A stretch of 64,000 nucleotides of DNA, from positions 310,001 to 374,000 of the forward strand of contig CACOFY010000001.1 of NCBI GenBank assembly GCA_902626575.1, in the 5' to 3' direction. The stretch comes from an uncultured Pelagibacteraceae bacterium. GTDB taxonomy: Bacteria > Pseudomonadota > Alphaproteobacteria > Pelagibacterales > Pelagibacteraceae. The notes below the pieces were generated by a model. It did not search any database. It worked only from the letters and a program-made list of their open reading frames with translations, and was not told the origin of the DNA. The translations under genes and the position numbers were made by a program. Positions 1 through 8,086 of this stretch are shown here, one piece after another (within the stretch, counting starts at the first letter, position 1; each line of letters opens with the position of its first letter).

Positions 1-351
1 CGCTAAACAAAACGCATTTTTGAATTGATTATTTTCTATTCCATCTATTGCTCTAATTGTTGAACCTGCTGCATCAAAAACAGCATCTTTGCTATCAGGT
101 GATACAACTGTATCCCCATCTAAGAATTTAAGACCTTTTTGTGGGAAGGAATTTTTTAAATTTTCAATGTAGTCCTTTGAATGAGTCATTGATAAAATTT
201 CTTCTGGCACTTTGTCTGGTTTTTCCCATATTAGATCCTTTCTCTTATTTAATTTTTCTTTAATTGCAATCACCCTTTTTGGTTGTTCAGGGTGACCATC
301 TCCTGTGATATGTTTTTCATAAGAGTCAGAGTTAATGATTGCAGTCTTCAC
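1..351 (-). CDS. HDAC-like deacetylase/amidohydrolase, 5' part only
   Basis: Reading the minus strand from a GTG at 351 gives VKTAIINSDSYEKHITGDGHPEQPKR..., open to the window edge. The 'GDGHPEQPKRV' block, followed by 'MTHSKDYI' and 'LDGDTVVSPDSKDAV', is the N-terminal signature of the histone-deacetylase/acetoin-utilisation/acetylpolyamine-amidohydrolase superfamily. These are zinc hydrolases that remove acetyl or similar acyl groups. About 117 codons are present; the zinc-binding and catalytic His/Asp residues lie outside the window. The GTG overlaps the dapE stop (GTGA), so it is probably the last gene of the rpmH-to-dapE run. The substrate cannot be inferred. Confidence 0.75.
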   Translation of the reverse strand, partial: MKTAIINSDSYEKHITGDGHPEQPKRVIAIKEKLNKRKDLIWEKPDKVPEEILSMTHSKDYIENLKNSFPQKGLKFLDGDTVVSPDSKDAVFDAAGSTIRAIDGIENNQFKNAFCLA

Positions 352-1505
352 TTAAAGTAATTTTGTAAAATATTTAAATAAATCTTGGTCAGTTTTTTTA
401 AATCTTTTAAAGATACTGCTTCGTCTACTTTGTGCATCGTTTTACCAACCAAACCAAATTCAAGACCAGGACATATAGCTTTTATAAAACGTAGGTCCGA
501 AGTTCCACCTGTGGTGGATAATTTTGGCTTAATTTTAGTAATTTTTTTTATAACATTTTGAACCATAAATGTTGTCTTGTTAGGCTTAGTCAAAAAAGCT
601 TCACCTGAAACCCTATACTCAATTTTAAATTTAGATTTATGTTTTTTACTAATTTTTTTGAAAATTATATTAAGTCTTTTTTTTAAAGATTTAGAAGAAT
701 GCTTATTGTTAAATCTTATATTAAATGTTGCCTCAGCTTCTGCTGGTATAACATTGTCAGTAGTATTATTTATATTTATTTTAGTCACTTCTAGATTTGT
801 AGGTTGAAAATTTTTTGTACCTTTATCAAATCTTATCTCTTTTAATTCCTTTAAAATTTTAACTATTATTGTTGAAGGGTTATTTGCTCTATGTGGATAC
901 GCTACGTGACCTTGTAGACCCAATATTGTTAATTTACCAGTCAAACTGCCTCTACGACCAATTTTTATCATCTCACCTAATACATTTGGATTTGTTGGTT
1001 CCCCAACTAAACAAAAATTAATTTTCTCTCTTTTTTTTTTTAAATATTCAACTACTTTTCTCGTACCATTGATTGCATCACCTTCTTCGTCGCCTGTAAT
1101 TAGCAAACTAATTGATCCATTAAATTTATTATTTTTTGATAAAAAAATACTTACAGCAGAAACAAACGCTGCTATAGAGCCTTTCATATCGTTTGCACCT
1201 CTTCCAATCAAATAGCCTTTTTTTACTGATGGGCTAAATGGTTTTATTGTCCAATCTTTTATATTTCCTGGAGGCACTACATCCAAGTGACCTGCATAAC
1301 ATAAATTTGGTTTTTTAGTACCTAATTTTGCATATAAATTTTTAACAGGCTGAAAACCTTTTTCTTTAAATTCTATTATTTTTGTTTTGAAACCAAGTTT
1401 TTTCAAATTTTTTTCTAAAAACTTCATTACACCTGCATCAACCGGAGTAATTGAAGGAAATTTAATTAGCTCTTTTGCTAATTGTAACTCATTTAAAATT
1501 TTCAT
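348..1505 (-). CDS. dapE: Succinyl-diaminopimelate desuccinylase DapE
   Basis: Cytoplasmic M20-family di-zinc hydrolase that converts N-succinyl-LL-diaminopimelate to LL-diaminopimelate and succinate in lysine and peptidoglycan-precursor synthesis. Metal-site motifs are clear: 'GHLDVVPPG' (H73, D75), 'GRGANDMKG' (D106) and 'GDEEGD' (E140, E141, the general base). The C-terminal 'MHKVDEAV' carries the last His ligand. Its 385 aa length is normal for the family. It lies 2 nt after dapD, which acts two steps earlier in the succinylase pathway, and its stop overlaps the next gene's start. Context and motifs make DapE much more likely than ArgE or another M20 peptidase. Confidence 0.95.
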   Translation of the reverse strand: MKILNELQLAKELIKFPSITPVDAGVMKFLEKNLKKLGFKTKIIEFKEKGFQPVKNLYAKLGTKKPNLCYAGHLDVVPPGNIKDWTIKPFSPSVKKGYLIGRGANDMKGSIAAFVSAVSIFLSKNNKFNGSISLLITGDEEGDAINGTRKVVEYLKKKREKINFCLVGEPTNPNVLGEMIKIGRRGSLTGKLTILGLQGHVAYPHRANNPSTIIVKILKELKEIRFDKGTKNFQPTNLEVTKININNTTDNVIPAEAEATFNIRFNNKHSSKSLKKRLNIIFKKISKKHKSKFKIEYRVSGEAFLTKPNKTTFMVQNVIKKITKIKPKLSTTGGTSDLRFIKAICPGLEFGLVGKTMHKVDEAVSLKDLKKLTKIYLNILQNYFK

Positions 1506-1507
1506 TT

Positions 1508-2335
1508 TTAATCTCTTAATAGATCATTAATAGATGTTTTCGATCTAGTTTTCTCATCAACCTGTTTAATTATTACAGCACAATATAAAGATGGAGCAGA
1601 TGGATTATTTTTATCAGGCAATGAACCTGGAACAACTACCGAGTAAGGTGGTATTTTTCCATAAGTAATTTTTCCTGTTTTTCGATCTACAATCTTGGTT
1701 GATTGACCAATATACATACCCATACTTAAAACTGAACCCTCTCCAACAATAACTCCTTCAACTACTTCTGACATAGCTCCAAGAAAAACATTGTCCTCGA
1801 TTATTGTAGGCAAAGCTTGTGCTGGTTCTAAAACTCCACCAACTCCTGATCCAGCTGAGATATGACAATTTTTTCCAATTTGACAGCAGCTACCCGCTCT
1901 TGCAAATGTGTCTATCATTGTTCCCTGATCAATATATGCTCCAATATTTACATAACATGGCATTAACACAGCATTTTTACCAACAAACGATCCTTTCCTA
2001 ACTGGAGAATTAGGAACCATTCTAAAGCCAGCTTTTTCATGGTCCTCTTTTGACCAACCTGCTGTTTTACCTTTCAATAAATGTGATTTGTCATACCAGC
2101 TACTGTAAGGGCCATTTAGGTTTTCCATTGGATATATTCTAAAACTTAGCATGATAGCTTTTTTAAGATGCTGATGTGTTTTCCATTCTCCATTAATTTT
2201 TTCAGCAACTCTAGCTTTACCGCTGTCTAAATCCTTTATAACCTGATTTATAGCATCTTTAATCGATTGATCTGAGTTTTGGTTTATTTGGTCTTTTTTC
2301 TCCCAAGCGTCATTTATAATTTTTTCTAATGTCAT
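1508..2335 (-). CDS. dapD: Tetrahydrodipicolinate N-succinyltransferase DapD
   Basis: Transfers succinyl from succinyl-CoA to tetrahydrodipicolinate, the committing step of the succinylase branch of DAP/lysine synthesis. The 275 aa length matches the family. An N-terminal helical domain (about 1-100) is followed by a left-handed beta-helix of hexapeptide repeats (about 105-230, for example '[18 protein letters not shown]' and '[19 protein letters not shown]'). The C-terminal '[16 protein letters not shown]' block is typical of DapD. It sits between the HAD gene and dapE with single-digit spacing, so co-transcription is likely. ORF 1819-2001 on the plus strand is a shadow. Confidence 0.96.
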   Translation of the reverse strand: MTLEKIINDAWEKKDQINQNSDQSIKDAINQVIKDLDSGKARVAEKINGEWKTHQHLKKAIMLSFRIYPMENLNGPYSSWYDKSHLLKGKTAGWSKEDHEKAGFRMVPNSPVRKGSFVGKNAVLMPCYVNIGAYIDQGTMIDTFARAGSCCQIGKNCHISAGSGVGGVLEPAQALPTIIEDNVFLGAMSEVVEGVIVGEGSVLSMGMYIGQSTKIVDRKTGKITYGKIPPYSVVVPGSLPDKNNPSAPSLYCAVIIKQVDEKTRSKTSINDLLRD

Positions 2336-2341
2336 AACAAT

Positions 2342-3031
2342 TTATTTACTTTTTAATAACCTTATTTCTTTAAGAAATAAAGACAGATTTTCAATTTTGT
2401 GGGAAATATAATCTTTATCAGAGTCCATCTTTCCAAAATGCTCGTCATTAATCAACCAAACAGTTGTACATCCTCTTTCATGACCAATACTCAGATTTTT
2501 AGCAATATCTTCAATGTAGATAGTTTCATTTGGATTAATGCCAAATTTTTTTACCATTAAATCGAAAGTTTTTGCCTCAGGCTTTGGAACATACCCTGCA
2601 TCCTGAATATCAAAAATTTTATCTCTTCCAAATAAATCATATACTCCAAGATGGGTTAATATATTTTTTGCATGCTCTGCACTACCATTGGTAAAAATAA
2701 ATTTTTCCATATCTAATTGCACTAACTCATTTCTCATAATCTTATCTTCTTTCATAAAACTCAAATCAATAGAGTGAACATAAGATAAAAATTCTTCAGG
2801 GGGTATATCATGATGTATCATTAGGCCATTTAAACTGGTATTATATTTGTAAAAATAATTGGTTTGTAATTCTTTGGCATCATTCATATTTATATTAAGT
2901 CTTTCAGATATAAATTTTGTCATTCTTTTTGAAACCTGACCAAAAACTTTTTCTAAAGAGTAGTTATTATGTTTTCCATAACAAACACCATCAAGATCAA
3001 GCAAAAGGTATTTTTTATCTTTTAAATTCAT
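2342..3031 (-). CDS. HAD-superfamily hydrolase, pyrimidine 5'-nucleotidase-like
   Basis: A 229 aa cytoplasmic HAD phosphatase. Motif I is 'LLLDLDGVCYG' (nucleophile D12, acid D14), motif II 'IFTNGS', motif III Lys in 'VPKPEAKTF', and motif IV 'IYIEDIAKNL'. The helical cap after motif I and the overall order resemble the SDT1/PHM8 pyrimidine 5'-nucleotidase subgroup, which in alphaproteobacteria often sits next to argB. Its start overlaps the argB stop by 4 nt. A nucleotide or sugar-phosphate substrate is a family-based guess; nothing in the sequence fixes it. Confidence 0.85.
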   Translation of the reverse strand: MNLKDKKYLLLDLDGVCYGKHNNYSLEKVFGQVSKRMTKFISERLNINMNDAKELQTNYFYKYNTSLNGLMIHHDIPPEEFLSYVHSIDLSFMKEDKIMRNELVQLDMEKFIFTNGSAEHAKNILTHLGVYDLFGRDKIFDIQDAGYVPKPEAKTFDLMVKKFGINPNETIYIEDIAKNLSIGHERGCTTVWLINDEHFGKMDSDKDYISHKIENLSLFLKEIRLLKSK

Positions 3032-3879
3032 TTTCGGATTAATGTTCCTGAACCTTTGTCGGAGAAAATTTCAAATAATACAGAGTGTTTTTTTCTTCCA
3101 TCAATAATTGCAACAGCAGTTACACCATTATTAATTGCATCTAGACAGGTATTGATTTTAGGAATCATTCCTTCAGTAATAGTTCCATCTTTTATCATGT
3201 CTGTTATCTCTAAAGACGAAATTTCATTTATCAATTTGCTATTTTTGTTTAATACTCCTTCGACATTAGTCATCAATAGTAGTCTTCTAGATTTTAAAGA
3301 TTTAGCGATAGCTCCAGCAGCATTATCTCCATTAATATTATATGATTGATTATTCTTTCCTAACCCTAGAGGAGAAATAACCGGAATTAATTTCTGATTA
3401 ATTTTATCTTTAATTATATCAACGTTAATTTTATCAGGTATCCCAACAAAACCTAGCTCTTCAGACTCAGGCACAACATTAATAACATTATTTTCTTGGG
3501 TGTTTAAAGATATCGCTTTGATTCCCTTTTCACTTAATGAAGATACAATATCTTTATTAAATTCGATCAAGACTTTTTCAACAATATTTATAATTTTTTC
3601 ACTAGTTACTCTTAAACCTCTAATAAATTTTGACTCAATATTTGATTTATCAAGCTCTCTTTTTATTCTTGGTCCTCCACCGTGAATTATAACTATTGAA
3701 ATACCTAGTTTGCTGAGAATACTTATATCCTCAATAAAGTTATTAAATATTTTTCTATCTATAAAAACATTTCCTCCATATTTAATGACTATTAAATCAT
3801 TTTTATACTTCTCAATATATTTTGATACTTGATCAGCTGGAGGTCCTGCCTCAGGTAAAATTTTTTGGAGATCCATCAA
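3028..3879 (-). CDS. argB: Acetylglutamate kinase ArgB
   Basis: Phosphorylates N-acetyl-L-glutamate at the gamma carboxylate, the second and usually feedback-controlled step of arginine synthesis. The 283 aa protein has the amino-acid-kinase fold: 'VIKYGGNVF' (ATP-binding Lys near 34), the Gly-rich 'IIHGGGPRIKREL' loop, 'NINGDNAAGAIAKSL', and the C-terminal 'EGMIPKINTCLDAI' typical of NAGK. The gene follows yidC by 2 nt and overlaps the HAD gene. Many alphaproteobacteria place engB (yihA) between yidC and argB; here it is absent. Confidence 0.95.
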   Translation of the reverse strand: MMDLQKILPEAGPPADQVSKYIEKYKNDLIVIKYGGNVFIDRKIFNNFIEDISILSKLGISIVIIHGGGPRIKRELDKSNIESKFIRGLRVTSEKIINIVEKVLIEFNKDIVSSLSEKGIKAISLNTQENNVINVVPESEELGFVGIPDKINVDIIKDKINQKLIPVISPLGLGKNNQSYNINGDNAAGAIAKSLKSRRLLLMTNVEGVLNKNSKLINEISSLEITDMIKDGTITEGMIPKINTCLDAINNGVTAVAIIDGRKKHSVLFEIFSDKGSGTLIRK

Positions 3880-3881
3880 TT

Positions 3882-5558
3882 TTAATTAGTTTTAACTTTT
3901 GTTTGTTTCATAATAACTAGCTGCTGAGCCATAGTTAGCACGTTATTTATTGTCCAATAAATAACTAATCCTGAAGGAAAAGGAGCTAAAATTATTGTTA
4001 AAAACAACGGAAAGAACATAAATATTTTTTGTTGTATTGGGTCAGGAGGAGTTGGATTAAGTTTTTGTTGTAAATACATCGTTAGTCCCATTAAACACGG
4101 CCAAATCCCAATTATTAAAAAAGAGGGTGGGTCCCAAGGTATTAATCCAAATAAATTAAAAATTGAAGTTGGATCGCGCTCTGATAAATCCTTAATCCAT
4201 CCAAAAAATGGCTGATGTCTCATTTCGAGTGTAACAAATAAGACTTTATAAATGGCAAAAAAGAAAGGTATTTGTATAAAAATAGGTAAACAACCAGAAA
4301 CAGGATTAACTCCCTCTTTTTTATACAAAGCCATCATAGCCTGTTGCAATTTCATTTTATCATCTTTGTGAAGCTCCTTTAATCTAGTCATCTCAGGTTG
4401 AAGGACTTTCATTTTTGCCATAGATCTAAATGAGTAGTTTGCAAGTGGAAAGAAAACGACTCTTATACAAATTGTTATTAATACAATTGCAATACCAAAA
4501 TTACCAGTTAGCTTGAAAAAATAGTCAATAGCAAAAAAGAAATTTTTTGTAAAAAAATAAAACCAACCCCAGTCAATTGCTAAATCAAACTTATTTATTT
4601 TTAAACTCTCAGCATAACCATCAATTATATTCACCTCTTTAGCTGCGATAATTATATTCGTATTACTTGTAATTGTACTATTTGCATCAATTTCCATTGG
4701 CTCGGTTTCTATATAACTAGCTCTAAATTTATTTTTAAAATCAAAGTCTGATCTAAATTCTTTGTTGTTATCTGGTATAAGTGTTGTGATCCAATACTTA
4801 TCAGTAATTCCAAACCAACCTTGATCTGCATTTCTTGAAAATTTTTTATCTACAATATCATCGTAATCCTCTTCAACAAGTTCTTCATCAAAAACACCTA
4901 TAAGTCCTTCATGCAGGATATAAAAATTTGTTACTTCTGGAGCTTCATTTCTTATGATTTGTCCATACGGATAGAAATTAAATATTTTTTCAGATTTATT
5001 AATGATTTTTTGGTCAACATTAAATAGAAAATTATCATCAATATTGAAAGTTTTTTGAAATTCTAAATTTTGATTATTTTTCCAAACCAATGTAACAGGA
5101 TTATTTGGTGTAAGTTTATTATTACCACTAATACTCCATTCTGTTTTGGAATTAGGAATATCTATATTTTTATTATTTGTTACCCATCCTGTTTCAACAA
5201 AGTAACCGTTTTTAACTTGTTTTGGATTTAATAATACAATTTTATCGTTTCCATTAAGTGTCTGCGTGTAGTTTTCAAAAGTTAAATCGTCAATCACTCC
5301 ACCTATTAATGATATTGATCCTGTCATCTGTTTATTTTTGAAACTAAATCTTTTATTTAAATTTAAAGCATCTATCCTTGATACTTCAGTTAACTTATTA
5401 TTTTCCTCAAGCATAGGAGTTTCAGAACTTAATTCATTTTTAACGTTATCTTTATTTATTTTATTAAGTTCCTGCGGACTTGGTGCAAAGAAAAGAGAAT
5501 ATAAAATTATTACAGCTGCACTCAATGAAATTGCTGCAATTACATTTTTTGAATCCAT
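3882..5558 (-). CDS. yidC: Membrane protein insertase YidC
   Basis: Inner-membrane insertase/chaperone that integrates and folds membrane proteins alone or with SecYEG. The 558 aa protein has a TM helix at about 7-25, a large periplasmic P1 domain (about 55-330, containing 'DQGWFGITDKYW'), and the C-terminal 60KD_IMP core with five TM segments. The core begins at 'LTGNFGIAIVLITICIR' and includes 'GCLPIFIQIPFFFAIY' and 'GLVIYWTINNVL'. Its place in rpmH-rnpA-yidD-yidC is the classical arrangement. The length is typical of the Gram-negative form. Confidence 0.97.
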   Translation of the reverse strand: MDSKNVIAAISLSAAVIILYSLFFAPSPQELNKINKDNVKNELSSETPMLEENNKLTEVSRIDALNLNKRFSFKNKQMTGSISLIGGVIDDLTFENYTQTLNGNDKIVLLNPKQVKNGYFVETGWVTNNKNIDIPNSKTEWSISGNNKLTPNNPVTLVWKNNQNLEFQKTFNIDDNFLFNVDQKIINKSEKIFNFYPYGQIIRNEAPEVTNFYILHEGLIGVFDEELVEEDYDDIVDKKFSRNADQGWFGITDKYWITTLIPDNNKEFRSDFDFKNKFRASYIETEPMEIDANSTITSNTNIIIAAKEVNIIDGYAESLKINKFDLAIDWGWFYFFTKNFFFAIDYFFKLTGNFGIAIVLITICIRVVFFPLANYSFRSMAKMKVLQPEMTRLKELHKDDKMKLQQAMMALYKKEGVNPVSGCLPIFIQIPFFFAIYKVLFVTLEMRHQPFFGWIKDLSERDPTSIFNLFGLIPWDPPSFLIIGIWPCLMGLTMYLQQKLNPTPPDPIQQKIFMFFPLFLTIILAPFPSGLVIYWTINNVLTMAQQLVIMKQTKVKTN

Positions 5559-5560
5559 AA

Positions 5561-5797
5561 TTATTTAACTTTCTTTCTTTTTACTGGATCAAACCCTTTA
5601 CCACCCCCAAGAAATTTAATTGGATGGCATGATAAAACTCTTTTTAAACCCAGAAAAAAACCTTTAAAAAGTCCAAATTCATTTAAACAATCAATAAAAT
5701 AATCCGAGCATGTTGGAAGGTATCTACAATTATTACCAATGTATGGAGATATAAATAACTTATAGATTTTAATTATTTTTATAATAATAAACTTCAT
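5561..5797 (-). CDS. yidD: Membrane protein insertion efficiency factor YidD
   Basis: Small (78 aa) membrane-associated protein assisting YidC-dependent insertion. The family core is plain: 'YKLFISPYIGNNCRYLPTCSDYFIDCL' with its three conserved Cys, then 'RVLSCHPIKFLGGGKGFDPV'. An amphipathic N-terminus precedes the motif. It lies 1 nt from rnpA and 2 nt from yidC, the standard position. Confidence 0.95.
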   Translation of the reverse strand: MKFIIIKIIKIYKLFISPYIGNNCRYLPTCSDYFIDCLNEFGLFKGFFLGLKRVLSCHPIKFLGGGKGFDPVKRKKVK

Positions 5798-5798
5798 T

Positions 5799-6143
5799 TT
5801 ACTTTTTTATTTTTTTTAAATCAGACGTTAAAATACCCTTAATTTTTTCAAAATCATCATCAAAAACATTTTTTTTTGCTATAAATAAATAGGAATATTC
5901 AAAGTTCACCTCGTTATTTTTGACTATTCCGTCAAATATATTTCTTAATCTTCTTTTAATTTTATTTCTTATTACTGCATTTCCCAATTTTTTTTTAGCA
6001 ACAAAACTTATATTTAAAAATTTATAATTTTTATTCTTAAGTTTTTTGTAAAATATTGTTGAGTATTTATTTACAATTTTTTTTCCACTCAAAAGTGATA
6101 AAAATTCTGTGTTTTTAGAAAGACTAACTATCTTTGATTTCAT
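5799..6143 (-). CDS. rnpA: Ribonuclease P protein component RnpA
   Basis: Protein subunit of RNase P, which trims tRNA 5' ends together with the rnpB RNA (not in this window). The 114 aa protein carries the diagnostic RNR block 'KKLGNAVIRNKIKRRLRNIF' near residues 52-71 and is very basic, as the family is. The ATG shares one base with the rpmH stop (TAATG). The N-terminal region is divergent but of ordinary length. Confidence 0.93.
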   Translation of the reverse strand: MKSKIVSLSKNTEFLSLLSGKKIVNKYSTIFYKKLKNKNYKFLNISFVAKKKLGNAVIRNKIKRRLRNIFDGIVKNNEVNFEYSYLFIAKKNVFDDDFEKIKGILTSDLKKIKK

Positions 6144-6277
6144 TAAACAGTTAGTTTTTTTCTACCTTTAGCCCTTCGTCTTGCTAACAATTTTCTACCA
6201 CCCTTAGAATTCATTTTTGATCTAAATCCATGTCTTCTTTTTCTGACTAATTTACTTGGTTGATAGGTTCTTTTCAT
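6143..6277 (-). CDS. rpmH: 50S ribosomal protein L34
   Basis: This ORF is too short for the supplied track. The minus strand from ATG at 6277 encodes 44 aa, starting [18 protein letters not shown] and ending [12 protein letters not shown]. The 'KRTYQPS', 'RRHGFRSKM' and '[13 protein letters not shown]' elements are those of bacterial L34 at its usual length. It is the first gene of the rpmH-rnpA-yidD-yidC run and diverges from the TVP38 gene across 57 bp, which must hold its promoter. Confidence 0.96.
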   Translation of the reverse strand: MKRTYQPSKLVRKRRHGFRSKMNSKGGRKLLARRRAKGRKKLTV

Positions 6278-6334
6278 AAGATTTCAATTAAGTAGTATTA
6301 AAATTTTTAGTACTTATAATGTAAAATTTATAAT

Positions 6335-7057
6335 ATGCAAACAATGAAAAAATTAAAAATTATATTAGGCATCTCATATATTGTATTCTTAGGAATATTT
6401 TTATATTTGCTAATAACAAAAATCGGTCTAAAGGAGCTTACATCCTATAGTTTCATCAAATCAAATACAGAGTATTTAATAGAATTTAGACAAAACAATT
6501 TAATTTATACATTTATAAGTTTTGTAATATTTGGAATAATTTGGATATCTATACTTCAAGGATTTGGTTTCCCATTAGGATTAATTTGTGGTTTTATTTT
6601 TGGACCATATTTAGGAACTGCAATATTTTCTTTGACATTTGCGTTAGGTGCAAGTGTTACTTTTATAGTTGCAAACTTTTTTTTCAAAGATTTTATTAAA
6701 GAAAAAATCCAAAATAATTTTGAATATTTAAATAATAAAATTAAAGAAAATCAATTTTTTGCTGTTGCTATTTTAAGATTTATAGGAGGTATACCAACTC
6801 AAATACAAAACCTAATTCCAGTTTTGTTTGATATAAAATTAAAGTTTTACTTTTTTGGAACTTTGATAGGAGTAATTATACAAGCTTTCATAGTTTGCTC
6901 ACTTGGATCTGCAATAGAAAAAAAAATTTACGAGAGCGATAGCCTTCCAAAAATTTTGGATCTTTTACAGTCTAAAGAAATATATTTACCCATACTTGCA
7001 ATAATATTTTTATTTGGAATTACATTTATTTTGAGAAAATACTTTTTTAAAAGGTAG
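6335..7057 (+). CDS. TVP38/TMEM64 (VTT-domain) membrane protein
   Basis: A 240 aa inner-membrane protein with about six hydrophobic segments (about 8-28, 55-75, 85-112, 140-150, 168-190, 213-233). The central 'FGFPLGLICGFIFGPYLGT' and 'AILRFIGGIPTQIQNLIPVLF' blocks are the hallmark of the VTT/SNARE-associated (DedA-like) domain. Such proteins are linked to membrane lipid translocation or homeostasis; the substrate here is unknown. A second ATG three codons in (6344) is an equally possible start. The stop abuts the 3' CCA of the oppositely oriented tRNA-Thr gene. Confidence 0.85.
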   Translation: MQTMKKLKIILGISYIVFLGIFLYLLITKIGLKELTSYSFIKSNTEYLIEFRQNNLIYTFISFVIFGIIWISILQGFGFPLGLICGFIFGPYLGTAIFSLTFALGASVTFIVANFFFKDFIKEKIQNNFEYLNNKIKENQFFAVAILRFIGGIPTQIQNLIPVLFDIKLKFYFFGTLIGVIIQAFIVCSLGSAIEKKIYESDSLPKILDLLQSKEIYLPILAIIFLFGITFILRKYFFKR

Positions 7058-7133
7058 TGGTGCCCCTTGCCCGACTTGCACGGACGACTTTTTCCTTACC
7101 ATGGAAATACTCTACTACCTGAGTTAAAGGGGC
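7058..7133 (-). tRNA. tRNA-Thr (anticodon GGT)
   Basis: On the minus strand, 76 nt fold as a complete cloverleaf: acceptor GCCCCTT/AAGGGGC, D stem ACTC/GAGT, anticodon stem TTTCC/GGAAA with loop ATGGTAA (anticodon GGT), 5-nt variable loop, T stem GTCCG/CGGGC, discriminator A and encoded CCA. Two normally universal loop positions differ: D-loop AGGTAGTA puts A at position 18, and T-loop TGCAAGT puts G at position 55. It reads ACC and ACU codons. Confidence 0.93.
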
Positions 7134-7230
7134 ATTTAGGAAACGATATATTTACTGTATAAAATTAGTTTTTTCAAATTATTGCCTTAATTTTTGTGAA
7201 AAATAGTCTATAAATATTCAAGGACATGTT

Positions 7231-7437
7231 ATGGGAATTCACTACGATTACAAATCTACTCGAGGAGCTAAAGCGATGGAGAAGCAAGCCAAAAGGGAGA
7301 AAAAACTTGCTGAGAGAAGAGCGAAAAGAGCTGCCAAGGAAGGTTTTAAACAAACAAAAAGTGAATCTAATATGCATGATATTGCAAAACCCATTACACT
7401 TGAAGACTTAACAAACCCTGAAAAAAAAAATGACTAA
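7231..7437 (+). CDS. Small basic conserved protein, unknown function
   Basis: A 68 aa Lys/Arg/Ala-rich protein beginning MGIHYDYKSTRGAKAME with a helical KxAERRAKRAAK stretch; no TM or signal. ATG at 7231 is chosen over the +1-shifted ATG at 7226 because AAGGA lies 6 nt upstream and this frame gives a compositionally sensible protein. It belongs to a familiar type of small basic alphaproteobacterial protein, possibly nucleic-acid or ribosome associated (inference). Its stop overlaps the start of the next small ORF. Confidence 0.7.
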   Translation: MGIHYDYKSTRGAKAMEKQAKREKKLAERRAKRAAKEGFKQTKSESNMHDIAKPITLEDLTNPEKKND

Positions 7438-7531
7438 TAAAAGCAGGGACCTTAAATTAAGTAATGCATTAAAAAAAAATTTAAGAAAAAGAAAAATTTT
7501 CCAAAAAAAAAATAAGAAAAAGAACAAATAA
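7430..7531 (+). CDS. 33-aa basic protein upstream of dcd
   Basis: Below the track's size limit. ATG at 7430 encodes MTNKSRDLKLSNALKKNLRKRKIF... and ends in a Lys/Asn-rich tail just before the dcd start (TAA then ATG share one base region). The 'LxxALKxNLRKRK' pattern recalls very short alphaproteobacterial proteins of the form 'RLxxALRxNLxRRK' found near murA. It overlaps the preceding gene by 8 nt and touches dcd, as expected for translational coupling. The function is unknown, and the Lys-rich tail could be mere A-richness. Confidence 0.5.
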   Translation: MTNKSRDLKLSNALKKNLRKRKIFQKKNKKKNK

Positions 7532-8086
7532 ATGCCAGTCCTTTCAGACAAATGGATAACGAGAATGGCTAAAGATAAAGGTATGATCTCTCCATTTGAG
7601 GAAAAACAGATTAGAGGAAATAGCATTTCTTATGGAGTTTCATCGTACGGGTATGACGCAAGAGTAGCTGATGAATTTAAGATTTTTACTAATGTAAATA
7701 CTGAGATAGTAGATCCGAAAAATTTTAAACCTACAAGCTTCATTAGTAAAAAAGGAAAAGAATGCATAATACCGCCAAATTCTTTTGTGCTAGCAAGTAC
7801 AGTCGAATATTTTAAAGTTCCAGAAGATGTATTGGTAATATGTCTTGGAAAATCTACTTATGCAAGATGCGGAATAATTGTGAATGTAACACCATTAGAA
7901 CCATCATGGTGTGGACATGTGACTTTAGAATTTTCAAATACAACACCACTTCCTGCAAAGATTTATGCAAATGAGGGAGCTTGCCAATTTATATTTCTTA
8001 AAGGAGATGAAAGACCAAATACTACTTATTCAGATAGAAATGGAAAATATATGGACCAGCAAGGAGTAACTTTACCTAAAGTATAA
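7532..8086 (+). CDS. dcd: dCTP deaminase Dcd
   Basis: Deaminates dCTP to dUTP, feeding dTMP synthesis. The 184 aa protein contains '[17 protein letters not shown]', '[14 protein letters not shown]', '[33 protein letters not shown]' with the catalytic Glu in the TLEFSN element, and the C-terminal '[12 protein letters not shown]' lid, all typical of monofunctional Dcd. The stop overlaps the murA ATG by one base (TAATG). Confidence 0.96.
   Translation: MPVLSDKWITRMAKDKGMISPFEEKQIRGNSISYGVSSYGYDARVADEFKIFTNVNTEIVDPKNFKPTSFISKKGKECIIPPNSFVLASTVEYFKVPEDVLVICLGKSTYARCGIIVNVTPLEPSWCGHVTLEFSNTTPLPAKIYANEGACQFIFLKGDERPNTTYSDRNGKYMDQQGVTLPKV

Noticed and set aside
7226-7411. 61-aa ORF in another frame over the small basic gene
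   Set aside because: The 7231 frame has a properly spaced AAGGA and a coherent Lys/Arg/Ala-rich protein.
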